From Acidobacteriota bacterium (GTDB lineage: Bacteria; Acidobacteriota; Terriglobia; Terriglobales; Acidobacteriaceae): 13,159 bases of DNA. The position numbers and the translations under genes are program-made. The notes under the pieces were generated by a model, which searched no databases, was not told where the DNA came from, and worked only from the letters and a program-made list of their open reading frames with translations. Below, piece after piece: positions 6,894 through 13,159 of the stretch (position 1 is its first letter; every line of letters begins with the position of its first letter). The DNA lies in contig JAEKKE010000139.1 of assembly GCA_019510535.1 (NCBI GenBank), forward strand, positions 1 to 13,159, given 5' to 3'.

Positions 6894-8834
6894 ATGATTT
6901 TTCGTAAAGCTTGCATGGCAGGCCTCGCCCTCGCCTCGATGATGGTGCTGGCGGCACCCGCGCACGCAATTAAAATTCTGCCGGGCAAGAAAAAGCAGCC
7001 AGACGACACCGGATACACCAAGCCAACGCCAGCACAGAATCAGTTGATTGACCGCGCCATCGCGCGCGAGGCTGAGGTGATCAAGGTTCTTAAAGAGCGG
7101 GCTCCGTTGACCGAGGTCTATATCCAGACCATGAAGCCCGATCAGGATCTGCTGCAGGTGCCCGAATCTGACCAGCACTTCCTGGGTCGTGTCGAGTTCA
7201 GCAAGGTCATCGGCGATAGAACCTACGAGACCTCCAAGACCGCCGCCTCCGGTGGCAAGTTCGGTTTTTTCAAGAACTCGCTCAGCTTTATCACCGGCCT
7301 GGGCAAGGCGTTGAACCTGGAGTTCAACGAAGCCGGCTTCATGCAGATGCTGCTGATTGACTCCAAGGATTTCGATCGCCAGCACTACAACTTCTACTTC
7401 GTCCGCAATGACTTCCTGGGTTCCGTCGCGACCACGGTGTTCGACGTGCAGCCCGCGAAAGGAAGCTATGGCCGCTTCTTCGGCCGCATCTGGATTGAGC
7501 GTCGTGGAGGCAACATCGTTCGCTTCAACGGCAGCTTCAACGGCAGCCAGGCGACGCACAGCGAGTACTACCACTTCGATAGCTGGCGCACCAATGTGCA
7601 GCCGGATATCTGGTTGCCGAACTCGTTCTATGTAGAGGAGAGCAATCCGAAGGTTCCTGGCAACATCGTCAAGTTCAAGGCGGTTGGGCATATCTGGGGT
7701 TACGCGCTCAAGGTTCCTGAGAAGGAACTCGAGAACACCTCAGTTGAGGTGCAGGGCGCAACCGATGTCTCCAACGAGGCTCAGGACGTCAGCCCGCTCG
7801 GTGCGCAGCGTGAGTGGGTACAGCAGGCGGAAGACAATGTCATCGATCGTCTGACCAAGGCCGGTCTGCTCGCCGCGCCCAGCGAGTTCGATAAGACTCT
7901 CGCGGCCCTTGCCAACAACATTCTGGCCTATAACCAGATTCCGCTGTCGCGCCCCATCCGCGTGCGTACACTGCTGACGGAGCCGCTGGAATCGCTGGCC
8001 GTTGGAAACACCGTGCTACTGAGCAAGAGTGTGATCGATACCACGGCTGTTATTACGGCTGACGGTGCGCAGCAGGCGGGCAACCTGAATGCCATCCTGG
8101 CTTTCGAGGTTGCGCATGTGATCCTCGGGCATCGCCTGGACACCAAGTATGCCTTCAGCGATCGCCTGCTCTTCCCGGATACCTCGGCGTTTGCGCATAT
8201 TCCGATGCATCACACGGATAAGGACAACGAAGAGGCCGCCAAGAAGACCGTCGAGCTGTTGAACGCCAAGGAGCTGCAGGACGCCCCGACCTACTTTGGG
8301 CTGTATCTGCAGCAGCTGTCTGCGCGAGTGAAGGCTCTTCCTGATCTGAACAAGGCGATGATCGGTGACTCGCTGATCAAGAACGACAAGGACAAGGATC
8401 CTACCTTCTGGCTGGCTGCACTTCAGGCAAAGGGACAAAAGCTGGACGTCAAGGATCTGAAGCAGATGGCAGCCATGCCGCTGAGCAGTTTCCTGAAGTT
8501 CGACCCCTGGACCGACCAGGTCATCACGCTGCATGCGGCTCAGGAGCCGATTCTGAATCCGCGTGACAAGATGCCGTTCGAAGTGACGCCGATCTATCTG
8601 CGGCTGAGCTACTATACGGCCCCCGTGGCGCCAGCCGCTACTCCGGCAGCAGCGGGTGCTCCCGCTCCGGCAACAGGCGCCGCGGCGCCTGCCGCAGGTA
8701 CTGCAGCACCGGTACAGCAGCAGGCAACACCGGCCCCCGTGGATGGAAATCCCGGCAACGCTCCTCAAACCGCTCCTGCTCCACAAAATGGAGCACCGGC
8801 TTCTGGTACCTCCACTCCTCCCCAGAACCAGTAA
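6894..8834 (+). CDS. Secreted two-domain protein: LolA-like N-terminal region plus degenerate M48-like metallopeptidase domain
   Basis: The 646-residue protein has a signal peptide (MIFRKACMAGLALASMMVLA, cleavage near AHA, residue 25). Residues about 50-290 resemble outer-membrane lipoprotein-sorting (LolA/RseB-like) beta folds, with segments such as VFDVQPAKGSYGRFFGRIWI, then IVRFNGSF and WLPNSFYVEES. Residues about 370-470 resemble an M48 peptidase core: AILAFEVAHVILGH (401-413 region) and NEEAAKKTVELL (445-456), like the HExxH and E-x-x-A-D motifs. The first zinc histidine is Phe (F404, codon TTC), although E405, H408 and E447 remain, so proteolysis is unlikely. The last 75 or so residues are an Ala/Pro/Gln-rich low-complexity tail. 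The ATG at 6894 was chosen because of AGGAAG upstream and the signal peptide; the frame is open back to a TTG at 6825. A terminator follows. The domain assignment is by eye, so the function is unknown, perhaps in periplasmic or lipoprotein handling. Confidence 0.75.
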   Translation: MIFRKACMAGLALASMMVLAAPAHAIKILPGKKKQPDDTGYTKPTPAQNQLIDRAIAREAEVIKVLKERAPLTEVYIQTMKPDQDLLQVPESDQHFLGRVEFSKVIGDRTYETSKTAASGGKFGFFKNSLSFITGLGKALNLEFNEAGFMQMLLIDSKDFDRQHYNFYFVRNDFLGSVATTVFDVQPAKGSYGRFFGRIWIERRGGNIVRFNGSFNGSQATHSEYYHFDSWRTNVQPDIWLPNSFYVEESNPKVPGNIVKFKAVGHIWGYALKVPEKELENTSVEVQGATDVSNEAQDVSPLGAQREWVQQAEDNVIDRLTKAGLLAAPSEFDKTLAALANNILAYNQIPLSRPIRVRTLLTEPLESLAVGNTVLLSKSVIDTTAVITADGAQQAGNLNAILAFEVAHVILGHRLDTKYAFSDRLLFPDTSAFAHIPMHHTDKDNEEAAKKTVELLNAKELQDAPTYFGLYLQQLSARVKALPDLNKAMIGDSLIKNDKDKDPTFWLAALQAKGQKLDVKDLKQMAAMPLSSFLKFDPWTDQVITLHAAQEPILNPRDKMPFEVTPIYLRLSYYTAPVAPAATPAAAGAPAPATGAAAPAAGTAAPVQQQATPAPVDGNPGNAPQTAPAPQNGAPASGTSTPPQNQ

Positions 8835-8842
8835 TTTCCTCG

Positions 8843-8872
8843 TAAGACGGGGGCCTTCGTGCCCCCGTCTTA
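8843..8872 (+). terminator. Strong hairpin terminator after the 6894-8834 gene
   Basis: A perfect 12-bp stem, TAAGACGGGGGC (8843-8854) with GCCCCCGTCTTA (8861-8872), closes a CTTCGT loop eight bases after the stop codon. The following T-tract is weak, but stem strength and position support termination or 3'-end protection. Confidence 0.7.
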
Positions 8873-8886
8873 TGTAGACAGAGATG

Positions 8887-8997
8887 GAGCATTTTCCCTG
8901 TAGGTGTAGAGTAGTGCTTCGGCATCTATGGGCGTTTTCCTCAATGAAAACGCCGCTGTACTCCCCCTCCGGGATGCCCGGCAACAGGGAAAAGCTC
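8887..8997. repeat. 111-bp palindromic repeat, copy 2 (MITE-like)
   Basis: This copy has the same orientation as copy 1. The ends are GAGCATTTTCCCTGT (8887-8901) and ACAGGGAAAAGCTC (8984-8997), complementary except for one missing base. The core hairpin GGCGTTTTC/GAAAACGCC is intact. Relative to copy 1 the arms differ at two paired positions, and both pairs changed together (8895/8990 and 8896/8989), which keeps the stem. The right flank is TA, while the left is TG. It sits between the terminator at 8843-8872 and the beta-barrel gene. Confidence 0.88.
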
Positions 8998-9049
8998 TAA
9001 AGGTTGTGTTAGTTGACCCTTATAGCTGGCATTTCGGGGTCAGGGAAGG

Positions 9050-9643
9050 TTGGATTTCTTGCAGGTAATCAGAAAGTCTCTCGCGCTATTCTCACTCGCT
9101 GTCGTGCTGCCGGCAGTGCACGCACAGTCGGTTTACACGGCGAGCCGAAGGGCCGACCTTCAGGCCGGCGGCGGTTATTCGATCGCCAAACCCGACTCTA
9201 CCGCGGATAAATTCAAGGGGTTCTATCTCTATTTCGATCTCGACTTCAAACATCACCTGGGGATTGAAGGTGAGTTTCACAAGGTCAATCAGGACAACCC
9301 TGGCAAGGAATATGAGAAGACGTACGAGATAGGCCCTCGATACAGCCGGTCGTACAAGGATGGCCTCTTCCGTCCGTACATCAAGGGCATGTACGGACGC
9401 GGGGTCTACAACTTTACGGACAAACTCGGGAGTAACGTTGTGGTTGCGAATCTGGCGTACAACATCTGGGCTGCCGGTGGTGGTTTGGATATCCGCGCGA
9501 ATCGCCGCATCAATGTTCGCGTGTTCGATTACGAATATCAGAACTGGCCTGGATATCCGCCTCACGGCATTACGCCACAAGTGGTGTCGTTTGGTGTGGC
9601 CTACCACTTCGGTTCCGACAGCCGCTATCCGACGAAACGCTAG
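9050..9643 (+). CDS. Outer-membrane beta-barrel protein
   Basis: This 197-residue protein has a signal peptide (VIRKSLALFSLAVVLPAVHA, cleavage before QSVYTAS). It is followed by alternating aromatic/polar strands typical of small 8-stranded porin or OmpA-like barrels: GFYLYFDLDFKHHLGIEGEF, then YEIGPRYS, LFRPYIKGMYGRG, AYNIWAAGGGLDI and VVSFGVAYHFG. Unlike classic barrels it does not end on the terminal Phe; nine residues (GSDSRYPTKR region) follow the YHF. The start is uncertain. A TTG at 9050 opens the frame, but the GGGAAGG at 9043-9049 is better spaced for the TTG at 9059. No ATG is available. The gene converges with another beta-barrel gene on a shared terminator. The family (OMP_b-brl, PF13505-like) is common in Acidobacteriota. 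The substrate or role is unknown. Confidence 0.8.
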   Translation: MDFLQVIRKSLALFSLAVVLPAVHAQSVYTASRRADLQAGGGYSIAKPDSTADKFKGFYLYFDLDFKHHLGIEGEFHKVNQDNPGKEYEKTYEIGPRYSRSYKDGLFRPYIKGMYGRGVYNFTDKLGSNVVVANLAYNIWAAGGGLDIRANRRINVRVFDYEYQNWPGYPPHGITPQVVSFGVAYHFGSDSRYPTKR

Positions 9644-9687
9644 ACTAGATCTCGATAGAAGAAGACCAGGCTTCGATGGAAGAAATG

Positions 9688-9725
9688 AAAAGCCCCGATC
9701 TGGACAATCCAGATCGGGGCTTTTT
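9688..9725. terminator. Bidirectional intrinsic terminator between convergent barrel genes
   Basis: The stem AGCCCCGATCTGGA (9691-9704) with TCCAGATCGGGGCT (9708-9721) is perfect with a CAA loop. It is flanked by AAA(A) on the left and TTTT(T) on the right, so it can terminate both the 9050-9643 gene (plus) and the 9743-10339 gene (minus). It is the strongest intrinsic terminator in the window. Confidence 0.93.
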
Positions 9726-9742
9726 ACTGCCGCTGTGGCAGT

Positions 9743-10339
9743 TTAGAAGTGGTAGGCGAAGCCGACCGCCGGGGTCGAGATAACGGTATAGCGGCGGGTT
9801 GCTACGGAGTCGAGACCGAAGTTCGGCGCCTTCAGCACGAAAGCGCGGTAGGCAACACGCAGATCCCAGCTCGGGCTGAGCTCATAGGCAACACCGGCAC
9901 CGAAGAGCGCGCCGATGTTCGTGTTCTGCTTCGTATCCAGGCTGCTCGTACCGAAGTCGCGGATCGGGCTCATAATGTAGCCGCCGACGCCCACCTCAAC
10001 AAACGGGTTGTAGTTGCCGTAGTTACGGGAGTAAACGTAGGCGCCTGTGATCTCCTGCTGGCGGACGTGAACCGCGGGCCGGGTGAAGCTCGTGCGGAAG
10101 TAGTCCGTGTACTGCGAGAAGGAGTAGTTCACTTCCAGGCCGCTGCGCGGGGTTACCAGGTAGCGGTAGCTGACCAGACCACCCATGGTCATGCTGGCAT
10201 TTAGCTGGGAGCCGTTTCCATTGACCTGGGGCTGCCATACTCCGATGGCGCTCACGCTAATGTCTTGCCTGCTCTCCTGCGCCATCATCGCGCTGCCGGC
10301 ACTCAGCAGCAGCGCACCCAACAACATCCGTTTCATCAT
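9743..10339 (-). CDS. Outer-membrane beta-barrel protein (OmpA-like porin fold)
   Basis: This 198-residue secreted protein begins MMKRMLLGALLLSAGSAMMA, a signal peptide cleaved near AQES. It then alternates short strands with turns: SYRYLVTPRSGLEVNYSFSQ, ITGAYVYSRNYGNYNPFVEV, GGYIMSPI, ALFGAGVAYELSPSWDLRVA. It ends on GFAYHF, the C-terminal aromatic beta-signal recognised by the BAM machinery. Mature length and pattern fit an 8-stranded barrel. Two tandem ATGs (10339 and 10336) are possible starts; GAAGGG lies about 12 bases upstream. The frame is open further upstream, but only into the divergent DUF421 gene, so that extension is not used. On the minus strand TACAAT (10429-10424) could be its -10. 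It is divergent from the DUF421 gene. No ligand or partner can be inferred. Confidence 0.85.
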   Translation of the reverse strand: MMKRMLLGALLLSAGSAMMAQESRQDISVSAIGVWQPQVNGNGSQLNASMTMGGLVSYRYLVTPRSGLEVNYSFSQYTDYFRTSFTRPAVHVRQQEITGAYVYSRNYGNYNPFVEVGVGGYIMSPIRDFGTSSLDTKQNTNIGALFGAGVAYELSPSWDLRVAYRAFVLKAPNFGLDSVATRRYTVISTPAVGFAYHF

Positions 10340-10466
10340 GCTTCGGTCAATCCCTTCAAAATCGCGCGGAACTCCACCGCCAGAATCTGGCCGGCAAAAG
10401 ACAAGAGCAATCCACTGCAAACAATTGTACCTGTCCGGATGCCGTCCCCGGTTGGACGATTCTTCA

Positions 10467-10479
10467 TCACCTGCGGTGA
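10467..10479. promoter_or_regulatory. Dyad in divergent barrel/DUF421 region
   Basis: TCACC-TGC-GGTGA is a 13-bp palindrome 41 bp upstream of the DUF421 start, in the 180-bp region shared with the divergent barrel gene. It could be an operator, but no regulator or promoter pair ties it to a system. CCTGCGG recurs within 20 bases. Confidence 0.25.
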
Positions 10480-10519
10480 GGTATCCTGCGGCAGAAATTC
10501 CAACTCTGGAGAATTCGCT

Positions 10520-11101
10520 GTGCTCGAACACATGTTCTTCCTGCCATCGACGGTCTCGCTGCTGGAGAAGATCCTGCGTCCCGTCGTGGTCTACCTCTGC
10601 CTGATATGTTTCCTGCGGCTTTTCGGCAAACGGGAGCTGGCGCAGTTGAATCCGTTCGATCTGGTCGTTCTGCTTTCGCTGTCGAATACGGTGCAGAACG
10701 CTATCATCGGCGACGATAACTCGGTCTCCGGTGGCATTATTGGGGCATTTTCGCTGCTCGCCATTAACTGGATCACCAGCGTCGCGCTCTACCGCGCTCC
10801 AAAGCTGGATTCCGCCCTGCTGGGTAGCGAAACGGTTCTTGTCCGCCATGGACGGGTGGACAAGACGGCAATGGAACGGGAGCATCTGACGGAGCACGAC
10901 CTGCTAACGGTCCTGCATAAGGAAGGCTTCCACGCCTTTGAATCGGTGGATCTATGCAGCCTGCAGCCGAATGGGACGTTTTACGTGGAGGGAAAGAAGC
11001 CCTCGGCAATAGAGGAGAGCGCTCGCGAGATGAAGGAAGGACTGGAAGCCTTGCGGCAAGAGATCGCGGCGCTGCGAGCACAGTTAGGACAATCGTCGTA
11101 G
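10520..11101 (+). CDS. DUF421/YetF-family membrane protein
   Basis: This 193-residue membrane protein has two to three transmembrane helices near the N-terminus (about residues 13-34, 48-66 and 70-90). It carries the DUF421 signature FGKRELAQLNPFDLVVLLSL, followed by NTVQNAIIGDDNSVSGG. A soluble YetF-like domain follows (TVLVRHGRVDKTAMEREHLT, then LLTVLHKEGF and VDLCSLQPNGTFYVEGKK). A short amphipathic coiled coil (REMKEGLEALRQEIAALRAQ) ends the protein. The GTG at 10520 was chosen because GGAG lies eight bases upstream; an ATG at 10532 is an alternative. The frame is open upstream to 10265, but that part overlaps the divergent barrel gene and looks random. The TAG stop is completed by the first base of palindromic repeat copy 3. 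The physiological role of the family is poorly defined; Bacillus members are linked to spore and membrane functions. Confidence 0.88.
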   Translation: MLEHMFFLPSTVSLLEKILRPVVVYLCLICFLRLFGKRELAQLNPFDLVVLLSLSNTVQNAIIGDDNSVSGGIIGAFSLLAINWITSVALYRAPKLDSALLGSETVLVRHGRVDKTAMEREHLTEHDLLTVLHKEGFHAFESVDLCSLQPNGTFYVEGKKPSAIEESAREMKEGLEALRQEIAALRAQLGQSS

Positions 11102-11212
11102 AGCATTTTCCCTGTTGTCGGGTATCCAGGAAGAGGAGTGCAGCGGCGTTTTCATTGCGGAAAACGCCCATAGATGCGGAAACCCTACACTACACCTACA
11201 GGAAAAATGCTC
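11101..11212. repeat. 112-bp palindromic repeat, copy 3 (inverted, MITE-like)
   Basis: This copy is inverted relative to the other two. The ends GAGCATTTTCCCTGT (11101-11115) and ACAGGAAAAATGCTC (11198-11212) are complementary at 14 of 15 positions. The internal hairpin and the surrounding roughly 37-bp core match copy 1 with a single difference. The left flank is TA (11099-11100) and forms the first two bases of the DUF421 stop codon. It lies between the convergent DUF421 and small membrane protein genes. Confidence 0.88.
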
Positions 11213-11225
11213 CAGCGGAAAAAGA

Positions 11226-11414
11226 CTATCCCTGAGTACTGTCAAGCTTGGCAACGGCTTTGCGATAGCGTTCGGGTGGTACGGGAAGCCGGGCGTCACG
11301 AAGCGCAGCGCGATAGCCGCCCATATAGATCGAATACATGACCGCCAGTGCGCAGCCTACACCGAACATAAAGCCGAACATGAATCCAAAGATGGCGCCC
11401 CAATGGAATTCCAT
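11226..11414 (-). CDS. Small membrane protein of unknown function
   Basis: This 62-residue ORF begins MEFHWGAIFGFMFGFMFGVG and continues CALAVMYSIYMGGYRAAL. It has one long hydrophobic Gly/Phe/Met-rich segment (about 5-33) with a repeated GFMF unit, and ends in a basic, hydrophilic tail (RDARLPVPPERYRKAVAKLD). The topology suggests a single-pass inner-membrane protein. The ribosome-binding site is weak, since only AGGT lies upstream. The gene is divergent from acs with 67 bp between the starts, and its 3' end lies 13 bp from repeat copy 3. The protein-like hydrophobic/charged partition argues for a real gene over a chance ORF. It does not resemble the acs-linked YjcH family. Confidence 0.55.
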   Translation of the reverse strand: MEFHWGAIFGFMFGFMFGVGCALAVMYSIYMGGYRAALRDARLPVPPERYRKAVAKLDSTQG

Positions 11415-11454
11415 GTGGTGAGTCTACCTGTGGCCGGTCGGTATTTTGACAAAG

Positions 11455-11460
11455 TACAAT
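11455..11460 (+). promoter_or_regulatory. Possible acs -10 box
   Basis: TACAAT lies 21 bp upstream of the acs ATG and would give a leader of about 15 bases that keeps the AGGAG ribosome-binding site. No good -35 is seen at 16-18 bp, so activator dependence (as with CRP at acs in enterics) or another sigma factor is possible. Confidence 0.3.
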
Positions 11461-11481
11461 CGTGGTCTCATTAGGAGCTGC

Positions 11482-13159
11482 ATGTCGACTGTGTCTGAAA
11501 CAAGTTTTGATTCGCTTTTACGAGAAAACCGAGTCTTTCCGCCGAACGCTGAGTTCGCTGCACGGGCCCATATAAAAACGCGAGAGCAGTATGACGCCAT
11601 GTACCGCCGCTCCATCGAGCAGCCGGAAGAGTTCTGGGCCGATGCGGCGCGCGAGATCGACTGGTTCGAGCCATGGACAAAGGTTCTGGAGTGGGAGCAG
11701 CCCTGGGCGAAGTGGTTTGTCGGCGGCAAGCTGAACCTCAGCCACAACTGCGTCGATCGTCATGCGGTGGGCAGCCGTGCACAGAAGCCCGCGATCATTT
11801 GGGAAGGAGAGCCGGGCGAAGTCCGTACTCTGACCTTTGCCGAGCTTCTCACCGAGGTGCAGTTGGCCGCCAGCATGCTGAAAGAGGCGGGCGTTCAAAA
11901 GGGAGATCGCGTCGCGATCTACATGGGTATGTGCCCCGAGCTGGCGATTGCCCTGCTGGCCTGTGCCCGCATTGGCGCGGTGCACAATGTGATCTTCGGT
12001 GGATTTGCGGCGCATGCTCTTGTCGACCGGATCAATGATTCCGGCTGTGTTGCGGTGTTGACCCAGGATGGCGGATACCGCCGCGGCGGGGAAGTGAAGC
12101 TGAAGCCCATCGTCGATGAGGCATTGAAGAGCTGCCCGACGATCCGGACGGTGATCGTCCATCGTCGTACGGGATCTGAGGTGACGATGACTCCCGGTCG
12201 CGACTTCTGGTGGCACGAGCTGACCGCGAAGGCGTCGCCGAACTGCCCGGCCGAACCCATGGATGCCGAAGACCCGCTGTTCATCCTTTATACGTCCGGA
12301 ACAACCGGCAAGCCTAAGGGGCTGGTGCATACCACCGGCGGCTACTCGGTAGGTACCTACCTGACCAGCAAATATGTCTTCGATCTGCAGGAGAACGATG
12401 TGTACTTCTGCACCGCCGATATCGGCTGGATCACGGGACACAGCTACGTTGTCTACGGGCCGCTTCAGAACGGCGCCACCGTGCTGATGTATGAAGGCGC
12501 GCCTAACTGGCCGGAACCGGACCGCTTCTGGCAGATTATCGACCGCCACAAGGTAACGATCTTCTATACCGCTCCGACGGCGATCCGTGCATTTATCAAG
12601 TGGGGCGACCAGTGGGTCCGCAAATATTCGCTGGCTTCGCTGCGTCTGCTGGGTACGGTGGGCGAGCCCATCAATCCGGAGGCATGGATGTGGTTCCATC
12701 GCGAAATTGGACATGAGCGCTGCCCCATCGCCGATACCTGGTGGCAGACCGAGACCGGAGTGCATATGATTGCGCCGATTCCAGGTGCGATTGCCGCGAA
12801 GCCCGGGTCGGCCACCGTGCCATTTTTTGGCGTCGATGCCGCCGTTGTTACGAAGGAAGGCGAACCCGTGCCGGACGGACACGGTGGTCTGTTGATCATT
12901 CGCAAGCCCTGGCCCTCGATGGCGCGTACCATCTACGGCAATCCGGAGCGTTATGTTGCCGCTTACTGGTCGGAGATTCCGGGAGCGTACTTTACCGGCG
13001 ACGGTGCACGGCGGGACGCGGATGGCTATTTCTGGCTGATGGGCCGTGTTGACGATGTCATCAACGTCAGCGGGCATCGCCTGGGAACGGCGGAGATCGA
13101 GTCAGCGCTGGTTGCGCATCCCGCTGTTGCGGAAGCCGCAGTTGTCGGCCGTCCGGACG
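11482..13159 (+). CDS. acs: Acetyl-CoA synthetase (C-terminus beyond window)
   Basis: Acs activates acetate to acetyl-CoA through acetyl-adenylate. The first 559 codons of an expected roughly 650 are present. Visible motifs are the Acs-type N-terminus (FPPNAEFAARAHIKTREQYD, then YRRSIEQPEEFWADAA), NVIFGGFAAHAL, the phosphate-binding YTSGTTGKPKG (270-280), TADIGWITGHSYVVYGPL, GEPINPEAW, the adenylate-forming TWWQTETG, and YFTGDGARRDADGYFWLMGR with VDDVINVSGHRL (from 503). The C-terminal catalytic-lysine motif, whose acetylation controls the enzyme, lies past the window edge. AGGAG, four bases before the ATG, supports the start. The gene stands alone, divergent from a small membrane protein. 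Propionyl-CoA synthetase is the main alternative, but the TWWQTETG/WITGHSY context favours acetate. Confidence 0.96.
   Translation, partial: MSTVSETSFDSLLRENRVFPPNAEFAARAHIKTREQYDAMYRRSIEQPEEFWADAAREIDWFEPWTKVLEWEQPWAKWFVGGKLNLSHNCVDRHAVGSRAQKPAIIWEGEPGEVRTLTFAELLTEVQLAASMLKEAGVQKGDRVAIYMGMCPELAIALLACARIGAVHNVIFGGFAAHALVDRINDSGCVAVLTQDGGYRRGGEVKLKPIVDEALKSCPTIRTVIVHRRTGSEVTMTPGRDFWWHELTAKASPNCPAEPMDAEDPLFILYTSGTTGKPKGLVHTTGGYSVGTYLTSKYVFDLQENDVYFCTADIGWITGHSYVVYGPLQNGATVLMYEGAPNWPEPDRFWQIIDRHKVTIFYTAPTAIRAFIKWGDQWVRKYSLASLRLLGTVGEPINPEAWMWFHREIGHERCPIADTWWQTETGVHMIAPIPGAIAAKPGSATVPFFGVDAAVVTKEGEPVPDGHGGLLIIRKPWPSMARTIYGNPERYVAAYWSEIPGAYFTGDGARRDADGYFWLMGRVDDVINVSGHRLGTAEIESALVAHPAVAEAAVVGRPD

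Noticed and set aside
10265..10519. N-terminal extension of DUF421
   Set aside because: The sequence is low in membrane or family character, and it overlaps the start of the divergent barrel gene. GTG at 10520 has a proper ribosome-binding site.
10340..10897. N-terminal extension of the minus-strand barrel ORF (open to 10897)
   Set aside because: It would overlap the DUF421 coding region antisense. The true start is marked by the signal peptide at 10339.
11446..11474. TTGACA (11446-11451) with CATTAG (11469-11474) as an acs promoter
   Set aside because: The spacing is right, but transcription would start at about the ATG and lose the AGGAG ribosome-binding site. The TACAAT at 11455 is more sensible.
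11518..13077. 519-codon minus-strand ORF
   Set aside because: It is the antisense shadow of acs, whose catalytic motifs are all on the plus strand. The length reflects codon bias in acs.

Overview
The window looks like a chromosomal segment of an Acidobacteriota member, probably class Terriglobia (the Terriglobus/Granulicella/Edaphobacter group). This is inferred from moderately high GC, the style of the TonB and beta-barrel proteins, and the mixed content of small operons; no rRNA or marker gene is present to prove it. There are no tRNA or rRNA genes, CRISPR arrays, transposase genes or phage genes.

Layout. Positions 1-2622 (minus strand) carry the leucine operon in the order leuA, leuB, leuC, with leuC running off the left edge. 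leuA encodes an unusually short 2-isopropylmalate synthase without the C-terminal leucine-sensing domain. A LysR-type regulator (2720-3649, plus) is divergent from leuA, and the 97-bp gap between them holds a textbook T-N11-A dyad. Next comes a secreted Spy/CpxP-like protein (3746-4150, plus), which converges on galE (4339-5307, minus). After a roughly 384-bp intergenic region, a TonB-type energy transducer (5692-6798) is followed by a large secreted protein (6894-8834) with a LolA-like front half and a degenerate M48-like domain in which the first zinc histidine is Phe. Two small outer-membrane beta-barrel proteins (9050-9643 plus; 9743-10339 minus) converge on a strong bidirectional terminator. 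A DUF421/YetF-type membrane protein (10520-11101, plus), a 62-residue membrane protein (11226-11414, minus) and the first 559 codons of acetyl-CoA synthetase (11482 to the right edge, plus) complete the window.

The most unusual structure is a family of three about 112-bp imperfect palindromes (4150-4261, 8887-8997 and, inverted, 11101-11212). Each has about 15-bp terminal inverted repeats and a perfect 9-bp internal hairpin. Two of the three supply the last base of the upstream gene's TAG stop codon. Compensating changes between the arms, and a TA on both sides of copy 1, suggest a small non-autonomous mobile repeat that settles at gene 3' ends.

The genes are mostly housekeeping (leucine synthesis, galactose/envelope sugar metabolism, acetate activation) mixed with envelope functions (TonB, Spy-like, beta-barrels, LolA/M48-like protein). 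Apart from leuABC and possibly the tonB/6894 pair, they do not form one obvious pathway.
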